DNA from: Leptolyngbyaceae cyanobacterium
GTDB lineage: Bacteria > Cyanobacteriota > Cyanobacteriia > Cyanobacteriales > Aerosakkonemataceae
Assembly (NCBI GenBank): GCA_036703985.1
Contig: DATNQN010000128.1
Coordinates: 1 to 64,000 of the forward strand
DNA length: 64,000 bases
Reading direction: 5' to 3'
Numbering within the stretch: position 1 is the stretch's first letter; the number at the start of each line of letters is the position of its first letter. Shown one piece after another: positions 32,328 through 42,373 of this stretch. The notes under the pieces are model-generated. The model saw only the letters and a program-made list of their open reading frames with translations, was not told where the DNA came from and ran no database searches. A program made the translations under genes and the position numbers.

Positions 32328-33611
32328 ATGCACGTTCAAACAATTATCGGGATGGACATCAGCGCCTACTGGGTTGATGTAGTGGTTTTGCGCGAGAAAT
32401 TATCTATTGCACCGCGCGATTTTTTTGAATCAAAAAAATTTAAGGATTGCCATCATCGAATTGAATGCAATGCAGACGGCATAAACTTCATCAAATCCAT
32501 GTCGCCTGCAATGATAGTTCTTGAGACGACTGGCTCGTATTCGAGATTTTGGATTAACAGTTTTGAAGCTAATGGGCTGGCATATCTGATTGCGAATCAA
32601 ACCATGCTTCGCGATACCCGAAAAGCATTTGCCGGATCTGATAATAAATCTGATGCTTTCGATGCCTTGCTGCTAGCGCACCTTTACTTCATCTATTACC
32701 AAGACTGTTACGATCGTCGCTACTGGGTTAAAGACCGACACCCAACTATAAAACTGATACGGCGTCTGCTCTTAGATCTGAAGTCCATTGTCAGGAAGCG
32801 CACGGCAGATATCAACTATACAAAACAGCGGTTGGCTTCTGAATACCCTGCTAAAGCAGACGTGCATAGTCGTCGGCCAAACGGACAGCTAGACCCAGAC
32901 ATTCCGCCAGCGTTTTGGGCATGGGTTGCCAATTGGCAATCTGACAAGTGGAATATGACACCCAGAGTCGTCGCCCGATTTGAAAACCAGTACCGTAATG
33001 CGATCGAAAAAGGAGAGGGAACTGGATTTTCAGACCTAACTCGCCAATACGCCAAACTGATTTGCTCGCACCATGTATCAGAAGCTATGGTTGAACGCGA
33101 ACTTTTACCGCTGGTGAGAAATGAGATGTTTGGTGAGTACCACAAAATCTTTGACAGTTTCGCTTTTGGCGATCGCGAACGAGCCTGGTTACTGGTGAGA
33201 ATTTATCCTTTTGCTGATTACCTGGCATTACCCAGAAACCGAGCGCTTCGCAGATTTCGGCAAGCGTTAGGCGTAGGTAAAATTGAGCGATCGTCCGGGA
33301 AGTCTTCAGGTCGTGCTGCAAAAAATACAGGATCGTCTGAGCTTCGATCGATTTTATGGACTTACGTCAACTATCGGATTGAGAAAGGACTAGAAAAATC
33401 TTTCTCATCAGAAGGTTCGCCGCAAACAAATGTAAGAGATAGTTGCCCGGACACACCCGTGTGTAAAGAACTTCGTGCCTATTTCATCGATCGAGCTTTT
33501 ACTAATAATCGAAAAATTAAGGGTAGGGCGCTATCAGACGCTCGAAATGCAACTTGTCGGAAATTGGCAGAATTAGTCTTTAGAGAAATGTGGCGAAGTC
33601 GGGTGAAGTGA
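32328..33611 (+). CDS. IS110-type DEDD recombinase/transposase
   Basis: A 427-residue protein, start chosen at ATG 32328 because IS110 proteins place the first Asp about ten residues in ([12 protein letters not shown], Asp10); the upstream 49-residue extension lies in a structured leader. The other acidic residues are Glu66 in IVLETTGSY and Asp109 and Asp112 in NKSDAFDA. The C-terminal domain has [20 protein letters not shown], the Ser-Gly region of Transposase_20. A longer helical insertion separates the domains. It stops 52 bases before hemH. It could be a transposase or a Piv-like invertase acting inside the block. Confidence 0.88.
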   Translation: MHVQTIIGMDISAYWVDVVVLREKLSIAPRDFFESKKFKDCHHRIECNADGINFIKSMSPAMIVLETTGSYSRFWINSFEANGLAYLIANQTMLRDTRKAFAGSDNKSDAFDALLLAHLYFIYYQDCYDRRYWVKDRHPTIKLIRRLLLDLKSIVRKRTADINYTKQRLASEYPAKADVHSRRPNGQLDPDIPPAFWAWVANWQSDKWNMTPRVVARFENQYRNAIEKGEGTGFSDLTRQYAKLICSHHVSEAMVERELLPLVRNEMFGEYHKIFDSFAFGDRERAWLLVRIYPFADYLALPRNRALRRFRQALGVGKIERSSGKSSGRAAKNTGSSELRSILWTYVNYRIEKGLEKSFSSEGSPQTNVRDSCPDTPVCKELRAYFIDRAFTNNRKIKGRALSDARNATCRKLAELVFREMWRSRVK

Positions 33612-33663
33612 TAGGATAAAATCTAAACAGAATATGAAAAAAATTGGGAAAACTGTTACAGCT

Positions 33664-34827
33664 ATGGGGCGTACTGGGGTTTTATTACTAAATTTGGGCG
33701 GGCCAGATCAATTAGAAGATGTCCGTCCGTTTCTATTTAATTTATTTTCCGATCCAGAAATCATTCGCCTGCCCTTTCCCTGGTTACAAAAACCCCTGGC
33801 ATGGCTAATCTCTACAATGCGAGCCAGGAAATCCCAAGAAAATTATCGCCAAATCGGAGGCGGATCTCCCTTACGGCGGATTACAGAAGCGCAAGGAGAA
33901 GCATTAAAAGCAGAATTAGAGCGGAAAGGAGAACCAGCAGGCATATATATAGGTATGCGTTACTGGCATCCCTTTACGGAAGAAGCGATCGCAAGGATAA
34001 AACGCGATCGGATCGATCGTCTGGTCATCCTCCCTTTGTATCCCCAATTCTCCATCAGCACTAGCGGTTCCAGTTTCCGATTGCTAGAAAAAATTTGGCA
34101 AGAAGACGTTGTACTCGATCGCGTTGACTACACCGTAATTCGTTCCTGGTATCAAGAACCGAGATATCTGCAAGCAATGGCAGACTTAATTGCCCGGGAA
34201 CTAGACCAGTTTTCTAACCCCAATGAAGTGACGATTTTCTTTAGCGCCCACGGCGTCCCCGTCAGCTACGTAGAAGAAGCAGGCGATCCTTACCAAAAAG
34301 AAATCGAGGAATGCACTGCCTTGATTATGAAGACGCTGAATCGTCCTAACTCTCACGTTCTAGCTTATCAAAGTCGGGTTGGCCCGGTGGAATGGCTCAA
34401 ACCTTACACTGAAGACGCCATTAAAGAACTAGCTGCCCAAGAAGTTAAGGATCTCCTCGTCGTACCCATCAGCTTTGTTTCCGAACATATCGAAACCTTA
34501 GAAGAAATCGATATCGAGTACCGGGAAATCGCAGAAGAAGCAGGCATTCATAACTTCCGTCGCGTCCCCGCCCTCAATACCCATCCCGTATTTATTGAAG
34601 CATTAGCAGATTTAGTAGTTGATGCCCTCAAATCCCCCAAAGTACAGCTTTCTGAAGTAACTCAACTGAAGAAGAAAGTGAAGATGTATCCCCAAGAGAA
34701 TTGGGAATGGGGCTTAACTACCTCAGCAGAAGTTTGGAACGGGCGCGTAGCAATGATCGGTTTGATAGCCTTGTTAATCGAACTGATCAGCGGTCATGGC
34801 CCTCTACACTTCGTTGGATTACTGTGA
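33664..34827 (+). CDS. hemH: ferrochelatase with chlorophyll-binding C-terminal tail
   Basis: A 387-residue protein, start at ATG 33664 ([14 protein letters not shown], the usual cyanobacterial beginning); ATG 33634 would add ten residues. It inserts iron into protoporphyrin IX, the last step of haem synthesis. The catalytic His is in [19 protein letters not shown] and the Glu in [16 protein letters not shown]. The C-terminus carries a CAB-like helix ([20 protein letters not shown]) typical of cyanobacterial and plastid type I enzymes. The recombinase gene lies directly upstream, so the native promoter may have been displaced. Confidence 0.96.
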   Translation: MGRTGVLLLNLGGPDQLEDVRPFLFNLFSDPEIIRLPFPWLQKPLAWLISTMRARKSQENYRQIGGGSPLRRITEAQGEALKAELERKGEPAGIYIGMRYWHPFTEEAIARIKRDRIDRLVILPLYPQFSISTSGSSFRLLEKIWQEDVVLDRVDYTVIRSWYQEPRYLQAMADLIARELDQFSNPNEVTIFFSAHGVPVSYVEEAGDPYQKEIEECTALIMKTLNRPNSHVLAYQSRVGPVEWLKPYTEDAIKELAAQEVKDLLVVPISFVSEHIETLEEIDIEYREIAEEAGIHNFRRVPALNTHPVFIEALADLVVDALKSPKVQLSEVTQLKKKVKMYPQENWEWGLTTSAEVWNGRVAMIGLIALLIELISGHGPLHFVGLL

Positions 34828-34970
34828 CGAAGGATGAAGTCAGGATCGGGATTTTCAGGATTTCAGGATTAACTGGATGATGTCTGAAGTCTGAAGGATA
34901 ACAATAAACTTTTTTTCCATCTCCCCTTCTCCCCTTCTCCCCATCCCCCCATCTCCTAGCCCCTAGCCCC

Positions 34971-35546
34971 TCAATTAGGCTCCTGTCGCGGGGCTAGCTT
35001 TTTTTGTTTATACCAGCGATACCACTCACTCGAACTGCGAATTGCCAACCATAAAAGGATCATGGCAATTAAGCCTCCTTGTCTGGGGGCATCCAAAGCT
35101 AATAAAACCAGTACTACGCATAAAGCATCCTGGACAAAAACAGCCCATAAGGGTAGACCCCGCAGCCGAAAAAACCAACCAACTTGGACCAGTTGGAGTA
35201 CTAGAGCCAACAAACCACCAACTATACTAATTAAAATAATTAACCACCCAGAGGCGTCAGCAGCTTCGGCGATCGCAACTCCCATAATCGATCCGACAAT
35301 TGGACTGCATAAAAGATGGATAATTTGCAGCACTCGCTGTCCCAATAGTTTTTTCGAGGCAAACAGTTCAAATAAAGACCAACTGGTGAGGACTCCCACC
35401 ACTACCTGTGGAGGGATCAGAGAAAGAAACGGTACGCGAGACCAAAGATTTTCTCCCTGCAACAGTCCGATTAAGAGTAGGGGTAGGGCAATTCTCCCCA
35501 TTCCCACCGCAGCAGCAGCAGAGAGCGCGGCTAAGAGTTCGATCAT
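34971..35546 (-). CDS. DUF4126 family membrane protein
   Basis: A 191-residue protein with five or six hydrophobic segments (IELLAALSAAAAVGMGRIAL, VVVGVLTSWSLFELF, IILISIVGGLLALVLQLVQV, and AVFVQDALCVVLVLLAL). Composition and length fit DUF4126. The function is unknown. It is convergent with hemH. Confidence 0.75.
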   Translation of the reverse strand: MIELLAALSAAAAVGMGRIALPLLLIGLLQGENLWSRVPFLSLIPPQVVVGVLTSWSLFELFASKKLLGQRVLQIIHLLCSPIVGSIMGVAIAEAADASGWLIILISIVGGLLALVLQLVQVGWFFRLRGLPLWAVFVQDALCVVLVLLALDAPRQGGLIAMILLWLAIRSSSEWYRWYKQKKLAPRQEPN

Positions 35547-35706
35547 AGTAACAGTTCTCTATCTACCCTGGTCGTATGGTTGAAAAGACAGACTCGTGTT
35601 TACTTAATGTTTCTTAAGTTTAACTATTTTGGCCGGAAGGTGGTACGGTATAGCCTTAACGCTTCTCTCTTATCTAAGCTGTGAATTTGCGATCGGTTGG
35701 TGTTTG

Positions 35707-36852
35707 ATGATGATTGCTTTAGAGACCCTGCTAGTTATTTTGATTAGTGGTTCGATCGTCTTTTATCTTGCTTGTATTTTATTCACCCGTCAATTCTTTG
35801 CATCGACTCCCCAAATTACAGATCCGAACGATGCACCAGTATCGATTTTAGTACCGGTGTGCGGTGTAGATGCGGGGGCGTGGGAAAATTGGTCATCGTT
35901 GTGCACCCAGAATTATCAAGAATATGAAGTGCTGTTTGGGGTAAAAGACTTCGACGATCCCGCCGTTCCCGTTCTTAAGGAATTGGTGGCGAAATTTTCC
36001 GACCGGGCGCGGCTTTTTGTCGGCTTAGAACCTCGCGGCATCAATCATAAGGATAGCAACCTGAGTTATCTGTTAGAGGAGGCGAAGCACGAAGTTATTA
36101 TTTTTGCCGATAGCGATATTCGGGTAAATGCTGATTATATTCGTACTGTCACTGCGCCTTTAAGTGACAAAGAAGTTGGCATGGTTACTTGTGCATACGT
36201 GGGACGAAATCCGGAGTCTTTGGGTGCGGCTTTAGCTTCTTTCGGTCGTTGCTTTGATTTTATTCCCAGTGCTTCGATCGCGCGGGCAATGGATGGGGGC
36301 GTGCGATTTGCGATCGGCGTTACGATCGCCACCCGCAGATCGACTTTAGCAGACTATGGCGGCTTGCATCTCAACCGAATCGGGTCAGATTATAACCTTG
36401 GCAAAAGGGCAGCAATGGCTGGGTATCGAGTGGAACTTTCCCGCTACGTGCTGGATTCCGATACGGGAGGTGAGAGTATCGGGGAGGTTTTTCGGCGGGA
36501 GTTGCGTTGGGCGAGAACGATCCGTTTTAATCGCGGCCCCATATATTACACTATGGTGTTTTGCTACGGTACGGTTTTCTGTATTCCTTTACTGTTGTTG
36601 TCGGGATTTGCTGGATGGGCGATCGCACTTACTCTCATCACTTACATCATCCGCTACATCCAAGTTTTAGTTGCCCTTTCTATTATGAATTGTCCTAAAC
36701 TATTACCCTGGCTATGGGCAGTACCTTTGCGAGATTTGCTCAGTTTAATTATTTGGGCTAGAGGCGCATACGGACAGCAAGTATATTGGCGCGGACGATG
36801 GTTACAAGTAGAAGGAGATGGTTTGTTGAAAGAGGGGCTAAAGAAAGGATGA
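35707..36852 (+). CDS. HpnI-like / ceramide glucosyltransferase-type GT21 glycosyltransferase
   Basis: A 381-residue protein; start chosen at ATG 35707 (35710 also possible) rather than the upstream TTG at 35629. One N-terminal membrane helix precedes the catalytic domain, with DAPVSILVPVCGVDAG, then IIFADSDIRV (D-x-D type) and a third Asp-bearing loop. The RRELRWARTIR segment is the R-x-x-R-W motif of GT21. HpnI adds N-acetylglucosamine to bacteriohopanetetrol, so hopanoid lipid modification is a fair guess. Further membrane segments follow. Gene symbol withheld. Confidence 0.75.
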   Translation: MMIALETLLVILISGSIVFYLACILFTRQFFASTPQITDPNDAPVSILVPVCGVDAGAWENWSSLCTQNYQEYEVLFGVKDFDDPAVPVLKELVAKFSDRARLFVGLEPRGINHKDSNLSYLLEEAKHEVIIFADSDIRVNADYIRTVTAPLSDKEVGMVTCAYVGRNPESLGAALASFGRCFDFIPSASIARAMDGGVRFAIGVTIATRRSTLADYGGLHLNRIGSDYNLGKRAAMAGYRVELSRYVLDSDTGGESIGEVFRRELRWARTIRFNRGPIYYTMVFCYGTVFCIPLLLLSGFAGWAIALTLITYIIRYIQVLVALSIMNCPKLLPWLWAVPLRDLLSLIIWARGAYGQQVYWRGRWLQVEGDGLLKEGLKKG

Positions 36853-36945
36853 AGGATGAAGGATGAAGTTAAAAGAACTCTGTTTTGACTTCAGACTTCT
36901 GCCTTTACCTTTCGTCCTTTCTCCTTCAGACTTCAACATAAAATG

Positions 36946-37995
36946 CTAAGCTTCGCCCAAAATTTCTTCATAAACCTTTAGTAAGTAATGGGGTTTGAAG
37001 AGAGTGATAATATAACCGATCGCAATCAAAGTCATGGCAGCAATTACTATAGGAACAGCCAAAGGTAAATAAATTAAATTAAGTGGGTTTTCTGCTAACA
37101 TACCTTGAAACCGCTCGAAGAAAATTTTTATTTTTCCTTTGAGTCCAAACATAAATTCATCGGGTAATTTCTTATGGAAAGAATTAGCTGAAATTGATTT
37201 ATATTTAGTAGGAAAACTAGCAGGATTAACAGAAAAATTATTAGCTTTTGCTAACAAGTATTTCTGCCAATAATAATCGTGACCCATGAGTAAAAAACGC
37301 CAGAAGAAGTGAGATAAACCATTAGGTGGTGCGTGAGTTGCCTTAGCCTGTGGTTGTTGCCAAATGGTGTAACCCTGGTGAAGCAGGTTGCAGGCATGAA
37401 TCACGCAGTTACCACGATAAAGAGGCAGTTCGGCAGGAATTGGTTGGCGTAATAAAAAATCTCGTTGGAAGGCAACATTGTTGAGAAAATATTGAGATGT
37501 TTTTACTAAACCTTCTTCACCGGAGTATTGGGGAAAAATGTAGGTGAGTGCCATTGCCGTACCGTAAGGGCCTTTACCCCGCGTCCTAGTTTCTCCGGCT
37601 ACGATTTTGATATCATCACTTTGGGTAAATGGAGTGAGAATATTTCTCAACCAGTTGCTTTGGTAGATGCAATCAGAATCAGAGTAAACTACTATTTCCC
37701 CAGTAGCGATCTGAGCCCCTAGCATCTTTGCCTGGTAGTAGCCTGCGGATAACTGGATTTGGTGTACTTTAATCCAAGGATATTGCTGGCACAGGCAGTT
37801 TAGCAAGTCGGGAGGCGTATCGCCGCTATCCAGCAGCAAAACCTCGTTGGCATTAGTCAGTGACAAGTCTTGATTTGCCAGCGAAGCCAAAGACTTGGAT
37901 AAACCTTTGAGATCGGCATTTGCTAAGTTTTCTGTCTCTAATACGATCGAAAAACTCGGTAAGTGCATATCTAATGTTTCCCGTACCTGTTTCAT
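36946..37995 (-). CDS. family 2 glycosyltransferase
   Basis: A 349-residue protein. GT-A features: VLLLDSGDTPPD, QLSAGYYQAKMLGAQIATGE, VVYSDSDCIYQSNWL (D-x-D), and a later HAPPNGLSHFFWRFLLMGHD. A C-terminal membrane segment (LPLAVPIVIAAMTLIAIGYI) is followed by a short basic tail. Its product is a membrane-associated polysaccharide or glycolipid enzyme. It is divergent from the ABC exporter next to it. Confidence 0.85.
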   Translation of the reverse strand: MKQVRETLDMHLPSFSIVLETENLANADLKGLSKSLASLANQDLSLTNANEVLLLDSGDTPPDLLNCLCQQYPWIKVHQIQLSAGYYQAKMLGAQIATGEIVVYSDSDCIYQSNWLRNILTPFTQSDDIKIVAGETRTRGKGPYGTAMALTYIFPQYSGEEGLVKTSQYFLNNVAFQRDFLLRQPIPAELPLYRGNCVIHACNLLHQGYTIWQQPQAKATHAPPNGLSHFFWRFLLMGHDYYWQKYLLAKANNFSVNPASFPTKYKSISANSFHKKLPDEFMFGLKGKIKIFFERFQGMLAENPLNLIYLPLAVPIVIAAMTLIAIGYIITLFKPHYLLKVYEEILGEA

Positions 37996-38027
37996 AAGCT
38001 ACTCCTGGACGCACTAAGCTAATCAAC

Positions 38028-39680
38028 ATGAATCTAATTTACTTTCTCCTTCATTCGTCCTGGAAAATGGTGGCTGTAGCGATCGTCACCGGATTTTTGA
38101 GCGGTAGCAGTAGCGCGGGCTTGATAGCCTTGATTACCCACGCCTTCGGTAACAGTACTGCTTCTTCATACACGGTACTGGCTTGGGGTTTTGTCGGGCT
38201 AGCGTTGGTAGCACTGCTTACCAGTATCATTTCTCAGGTGGTGCTGATTCGCTTATCTCAGGATGCGGTATTTAAAATGCAAATGCGCCTGAGTCGTCAA
38301 ATTCTCTCGTCCGAATTAAATCATTTGGAACAACTAGGCACGCCTCGACTATTAGCAACCCTGACAGAGGACGTGCAAGCAATTTCTAATGCTGTTTTTA
38401 TCGTTCCTTTCCTCTGTATTAATCTTGCCATCGTCGCCGGGTGTTTGGTATACGTTACTTGGCTTTCTTGGCAAGTATTGGCAATGATTTTAGTTTTGTT
38501 AGTCATTGCTTTGGGTAGTTCTAATTTGTTCATGAAAAGAGCCAGAAAATTGTTAACTCTTGCTCGTGAAGAACAAGACTTGCTGTTTAACCAGTTTCGC
38601 ACGATCTCGGAAGGTATCAAAGAATTAAAGCTGCATTATCAAAGGCGTCAAGATTTTTTAAAAGAAGATTTAGAACCAACGGCTGCTTTGTTTCGCCATC
38701 ACAATGTAGGCGGTTTAACCCTATTTGCGATTAATGCTAGCTGGGGGAAGATGATTTTCTTTTTTGCGATCGGTGCTGTTTTATTCGTGCTTCCCAATTT
38801 AATGCAAATTAACCAGCCTACTCTCTCTGCTTACGTGCTGACTTTCACTTATTTGATCGCACCGATGGAGAGCATTATGAACAAACTGCCTCTATTAAGT
38901 AAGGCGGGTGTGGCTTTGCAAAAAATTGAAATGCTTGGGTTATCTTTAGCAAATCGAGCGGAAACATCAACGCAATCATCTTCGCTTAGTCCTAAATCGC
39001 CAGAGGAAAAAATTCACACTTCCTGGCGTTATTTAGAAATGAAAGGCGTCACTCATACTTATGGCAGCGATCGCGAAGACGTTAACTTTACTCTTGGCCC
39101 GATTAACTTGCGATTTTCACCGGGAGAACTGATATTTATTATTGGTGGAAATGGTAGCGGTAAATCTACTTTAGCTAAGTTGATTACCGGACTTTACACT
39201 CCGGAAACGGGAGAAATTTACTTTGACGGACAACCGATCGATCGACAAAATCGCGAGTGGTATCGCCAGCATTTTTCAGTAGTTTTTTCGGATTTTTATT
39301 TGTTCGATCGGCTTTTGGGATTTGAAGGAAAAGAGTTAGATCGGGAAGCCCAACATTATTTAAAGCAGTTGCAACTTGACCGAAAAGTGAAAGTTGAAGG
39401 GGGAAGGCTTTCGACAACTGCACTTTCCCAAGGACAGCGCAAAAGACTGGCTTTGTTAACTGCTTATTTGGAAGATAGACCGATTTATTTATTCGATGAA
39501 TGGGCGGCGGATCAAGACCCGATTTTCAAGGAAATTTTCTATACTCAGTTTTTACCTAAGCTGAGGGAACGGGGTAAAACGGTGTTAGTAATTAGTCACG
39601 ATGACCAATATTTTGATTTAGCCGATCGCACGATCAAACTCAACTACGGCAAGATAGTTCATGATAGTGCTTTGGTTTGA
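38028..39680 (+). CDS. cyclic peptide-type export ABC transporter (SyrD/YojI-like)
   Basis: A 550-residue fused half-transporter. Residues 1-310 hold six membrane helices. The C-terminal ATPase has Walker A GGNGSGKST, signature LSQGQRKR, Walker B IYLFDEWAAD and a final H-loop (VISHDDQYF). Length and the E-W-A-A-D Walker B extension match the SyrD family that exports lipo- or microcin-type peptides. Neighbouring glycosyltransferase genes are on the other strand, so a shared pathway is uncertain. No peptide synthetase is in the window. Confidence 0.85.
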   Translation: MNLIYFLLHSSWKMVAVAIVTGFLSGSSSAGLIALITHAFGNSTASSYTVLAWGFVGLALVALLTSIISQVVLIRLSQDAVFKMQMRLSRQILSSELNHLEQLGTPRLLATLTEDVQAISNAVFIVPFLCINLAIVAGCLVYVTWLSWQVLAMILVLLVIALGSSNLFMKRARKLLTLAREEQDLLFNQFRTISEGIKELKLHYQRRQDFLKEDLEPTAALFRHHNVGGLTLFAINASWGKMIFFFAIGAVLFVLPNLMQINQPTLSAYVLTFTYLIAPMESIMNKLPLLSKAGVALQKIEMLGLSLANRAETSTQSSSLSPKSPEEKIHTSWRYLEMKGVTHTYGSDREDVNFTLGPINLRFSPGELIFIIGGNGSGKSTLAKLITGLYTPETGEIYFDGQPIDRQNREWYRQHFSVVFSDFYLFDRLLGFEGKELDREAQHYLKQLQLDRKVKVEGGRLSTTALSQGQRKRLALLTAYLEDRPIYLFDEWAADQDPIFKEIFYTQFLPKLRERGKTVLVISHDDQYFDLADRTIKLNYGKIVHDSALV

Positions 39681-39783
39681 GTTTTATACCAAATCCGGGT
39701 TAAACACCTCTCTCTAGGCTCGGCGGTTGTAAACCGCGACTACACAAACAAAGTCCGCCTACGCGGACTAAAGTCCTCACTAC

Positions 39784-39812
39784 AAACCAGATTTATTGAA
39801 TAAACCTGGTTT
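39784..39812. terminator. hairpin downstream of the ABC exporter
   Basis: AAACCAGATTTATT and AATAAACCTGGTTT form an imperfect stem of about 13 bp, 100 bases after the stop. It follows a single arm of the GGACTAAAGTCC repeat family (39764-39786). Terminator or repeat fragment. Confidence 0.4.
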
Positions 39813-39834
39813 CTAAGGTGTTGGTAAATCACTT

Positions 39835-40031
39835 AAGTTGCTAGTTATGAGGTTAGACGTTTTAGATCCCCCTCGTATCCTGAGCGCTTTAGCGAAGCCA
39901 TGCCGATAGGCTATACGCGCCGCTATGCCTGACGGCAGGCTATCGCCAACGCTAGAAAAAAGGGGAACTTTGAACTCCGGTTCCCCCCTTAAAAAGGGGG
40001 GCTAGGGGGGATCGGTTTTAACTAGCAACTT
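39835..40031. repeat. MITE-like element, 197 bp
   Basis: AAGTTGCTAGTTA (39835-39847) is the exact inverted match of TAACTAGCAACTT (40019-40031). One mismatch extends the arms to 16 bp. A TAAATCAC direct repeat (39826-39833 and 40036-40043) flanks the arms, as an insertion target duplication would. The interior has nested palindromes, including a ggggaac/gttcccc type and a gggggg run. It carries no gene. Confidence 0.6.
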
Positions 40032-40049
40032 GAGTTAAATCACCTACAG

Positions 40050-41762
40050 CTAACTATTGATAACGCTACGAGAAATCAGCGCACCGATAGTTTCTAAGCT
40101 GAAACCCCAACCTTTGGGCAAATTATTATCTCCATCATTTTGCCCCAAATCTACGTAAATTCTGGGTGGAATGAAATAGATTAAATCACCAGCGCCTACT
40201 AACATTTCATCGGCTTTTTGCATTAAGAGATCGATTTTTTTGTCGAATTCTGTATAGTCAGTAGTCGGTGCGGCAAGCTGTTGCTTGACAACGTTCATAA
40301 AGTCGCGCAATCCTACTACTTTCGGATCGTCTGCTGGAACTTCATCCAAACGTAATTGTTTGATAAATAAAGGTTCCATCCAACTGAACAGTCGAGCTTG
40401 TGCTCGTGCTACTTTGACATCTGGATATTGATGGCGGGGAAGTAGGGTGCGAAAAGCGCGACGAATTAAATGAGATAGTTGGAAGGGAGGGAAGGGAATA
40501 CTTTTCGGATCGATAGTTTGTCCGTTATTAGTCATCAGTACGTCGAGAGGAGGTAAGTCTTCCGGTACGATCGGCATGGGGATATTCATGGCTTTAAATT
40601 CTGGATTGGTGGTTTGTTCGCTCAGAAAGTTCACTTTCCGGCTGTTTTGTTTATTTCTTAAAGCCAATACTTCGGTTGCTAAGTCTGAATCTCCGTCCAG
40701 TAATTCGGTAATGGTTGCTTTGTTAAATGGATAAACGGCGGCGTTGAGAGTAACGAACATGAATTCCGCACAATAAAGTTTGTTCTCGGATTTGTTGAAA
40801 AATTCTAGTGCTTCGGGGAAGCCTATGCTAGCACGCAATCCATTTTTTAGTAATTCTTGGAGGGCATCGCGATCGACAACGCGAGTCGGATCTCCGCCAT
40901 TAAAGTCGTTATCGGCAAATTGAGCGAAAGGATTTAACAATGCCATCCAGTTAATGATGGTATTTGTGTAACCTCGCGCTTGTTCTTTGGTGACGAATTC
41001 GGGAAAAACCAGGCGTTGTGCAACTGCCACAAAGCCTTCCGCACCAAACATTCCATTGTGATATTCGTCTGGTTCGTTGAAGCTGGCAAATGAGTCGATT
41101 AGTTGATAGTTATTTTTATCTAATCTGCGGGCAGGTACGATCGCGCCTGCATGGTGTCCTTCATTTTTTAAGAAGGTTTCCATAAATAGCCAGTTATCGT
41201 CAGGTGACCAAGGCGATCGCAAATCGATTGGCGTACCGTATTGGTCTTTGTTGTACTGGTAAGTGCAAATCAATAAACCGTATTCTTGAAGATATTTGAC
41301 CATATCTTCATGGGCAGAAACAATTTTATCTTTGGGATCGGTAACTTCCAACTCATCGGAAATTCCCATAAATCCAGGTATTTTAATGGTTTCAACGTTC
41401 AGAGTGGTTTCGTCATCTAAAATGACTTCTTTATTAAATAACTGCCTCATATTCTTGATGGGTTTGCCATCTCGATCGTCTGGGCTTTTTAAAGCATTGA
41501 ATTTTTCTAAGTCGATCTGTTCTGGCGAATATAAAGGTAGGCGATCGCGATCGTTTGTCGCGATAACTTCCTCTGATGGAGGTGTTGGGATGGTGTTGTT
41601 TGGCATTGGTTTGGGATCGGGTGTGGATTTTACGGGCGGTTTTTGTGGAAAAATCCGGAAGATTCTATTCAGAAAATCCCATAACCCAGACCCTATCATA
41701 AAATATTGATACCAACGGATATCAGATGATTGGTTACGAGAACCCTGGCGCTCTAAAATCAT
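40050..41762 (-). CDS. large protein, possibly permuted papain-like
   Basis: A 570-residue protein; start chosen at ATG 41762 over GTG 41792. An N-terminal basic and Pro-rich part (KSTPDPKPMPNNTIPTPP) precedes the main domain. A possible His in NEGHHAGAIVPARRL and a Cys in NKLYCAEFMFVTLNAAVYPF have the order of permuted papain-like enzymes (YiiX/LRAT type: H first, then YC-S/A-E). That is an inference from two short motifs only. Other parts are unrecognised. A single gene on the minus strand. Confidence 0.6.
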   Translation of the reverse strand: MILERQGSRNQSSDIRWYQYFMIGSGLWDFLNRIFRIFPQKPPVKSTPDPKPMPNNTIPTPPSEEVIATNDRDRLPLYSPEQIDLEKFNALKSPDDRDGKPIKNMRQLFNKEVILDDETTLNVETIKIPGFMGISDELEVTDPKDKIVSAHEDMVKYLQEYGLLICTYQYNKDQYGTPIDLRSPWSPDDNWLFMETFLKNEGHHAGAIVPARRLDKNNYQLIDSFASFNEPDEYHNGMFGAEGFVAVAQRLVFPEFVTKEQARGYTNTIINWMALLNPFAQFADNDFNGGDPTRVVDRDALQELLKNGLRASIGFPEALEFFNKSENKLYCAEFMFVTLNAAVYPFNKATITELLDGDSDLATEVLALRNKQNSRKVNFLSEQTTNPEFKAMNIPMPIVPEDLPPLDVLMTNNGQTIDPKSIPFPPFQLSHLIRRAFRTLLPRHQYPDVKVARAQARLFSWMEPLFIKQLRLDEVPADDPKVVGLRDFMNVVKQQLAAPTTDYTEFDKKIDLLMQKADEMLVGAGDLIYFIPPRIYVDLGQNDGDNNLPKGWGFSLETIGALISRSVINS

Positions 41763-42131
41763 GATAATTAAAGTTATTTGTCCGAGAGTCACGGCATATA
41801 CTATTTTATTTAAGTGCTGATTTTGTCATGGGTCAATTTTATTTAAAAAATTCTTATAAAGAGTAAATAAACTTAATTTTTAATAAAGAATCCAGCAGTC
41901 TCAATCTATTTACAAATCTGGAAATTTAGGATTTTTTAATTTTTTAGGTAAAAATTCAGGAAGTAGAGACGTTTCATAAAACAGCTCTACAAGGGTTCCC
42001 GCTAACGCACCGTTAATTTTTGGAGATGTCTATTCAACTACGAACCATTGACAAAGCGCTTTTCTACATACATAGGGTTTCTAACATTTGATTTTTAATC
42101 GATCGCAAAATTTTAAAAGCAACTGAGTATG

Positions 42132-42232
42132 TAGCGATCCCATTTAAATAATCAACCCCACCCTAGCCCTCCCCTTACCAAGGGGAGGGCTAGGGTGGGG
42201 TTTAGTTGTTGGCAATTCATTTAGGATCGCTA
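42132..42232. repeat. palindromic MITE-like repeat, copy 1 (101 bp)
   Basis: Terminal TAGCGATCC and GGATCGCTA flank a GC-rich central hairpin (ccctagccctccccttacca...gggagggctaggg). The second copy is at 43575-43678. It holds no gene. Confidence 0.8.
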
Positions 42233-42373
42233 TAATAATTTGTGAAATAGCGCTCAACAATCTAGCTAAAAATCTGCCGTCGGAGAAAACGGCAGACCAT
42301 TAACATAAAAATGATGCGTAAGTTGTGAAAAACTCATCTGTGCAAGCGATTTTTTAAGCTTGCAATGGTGAAT

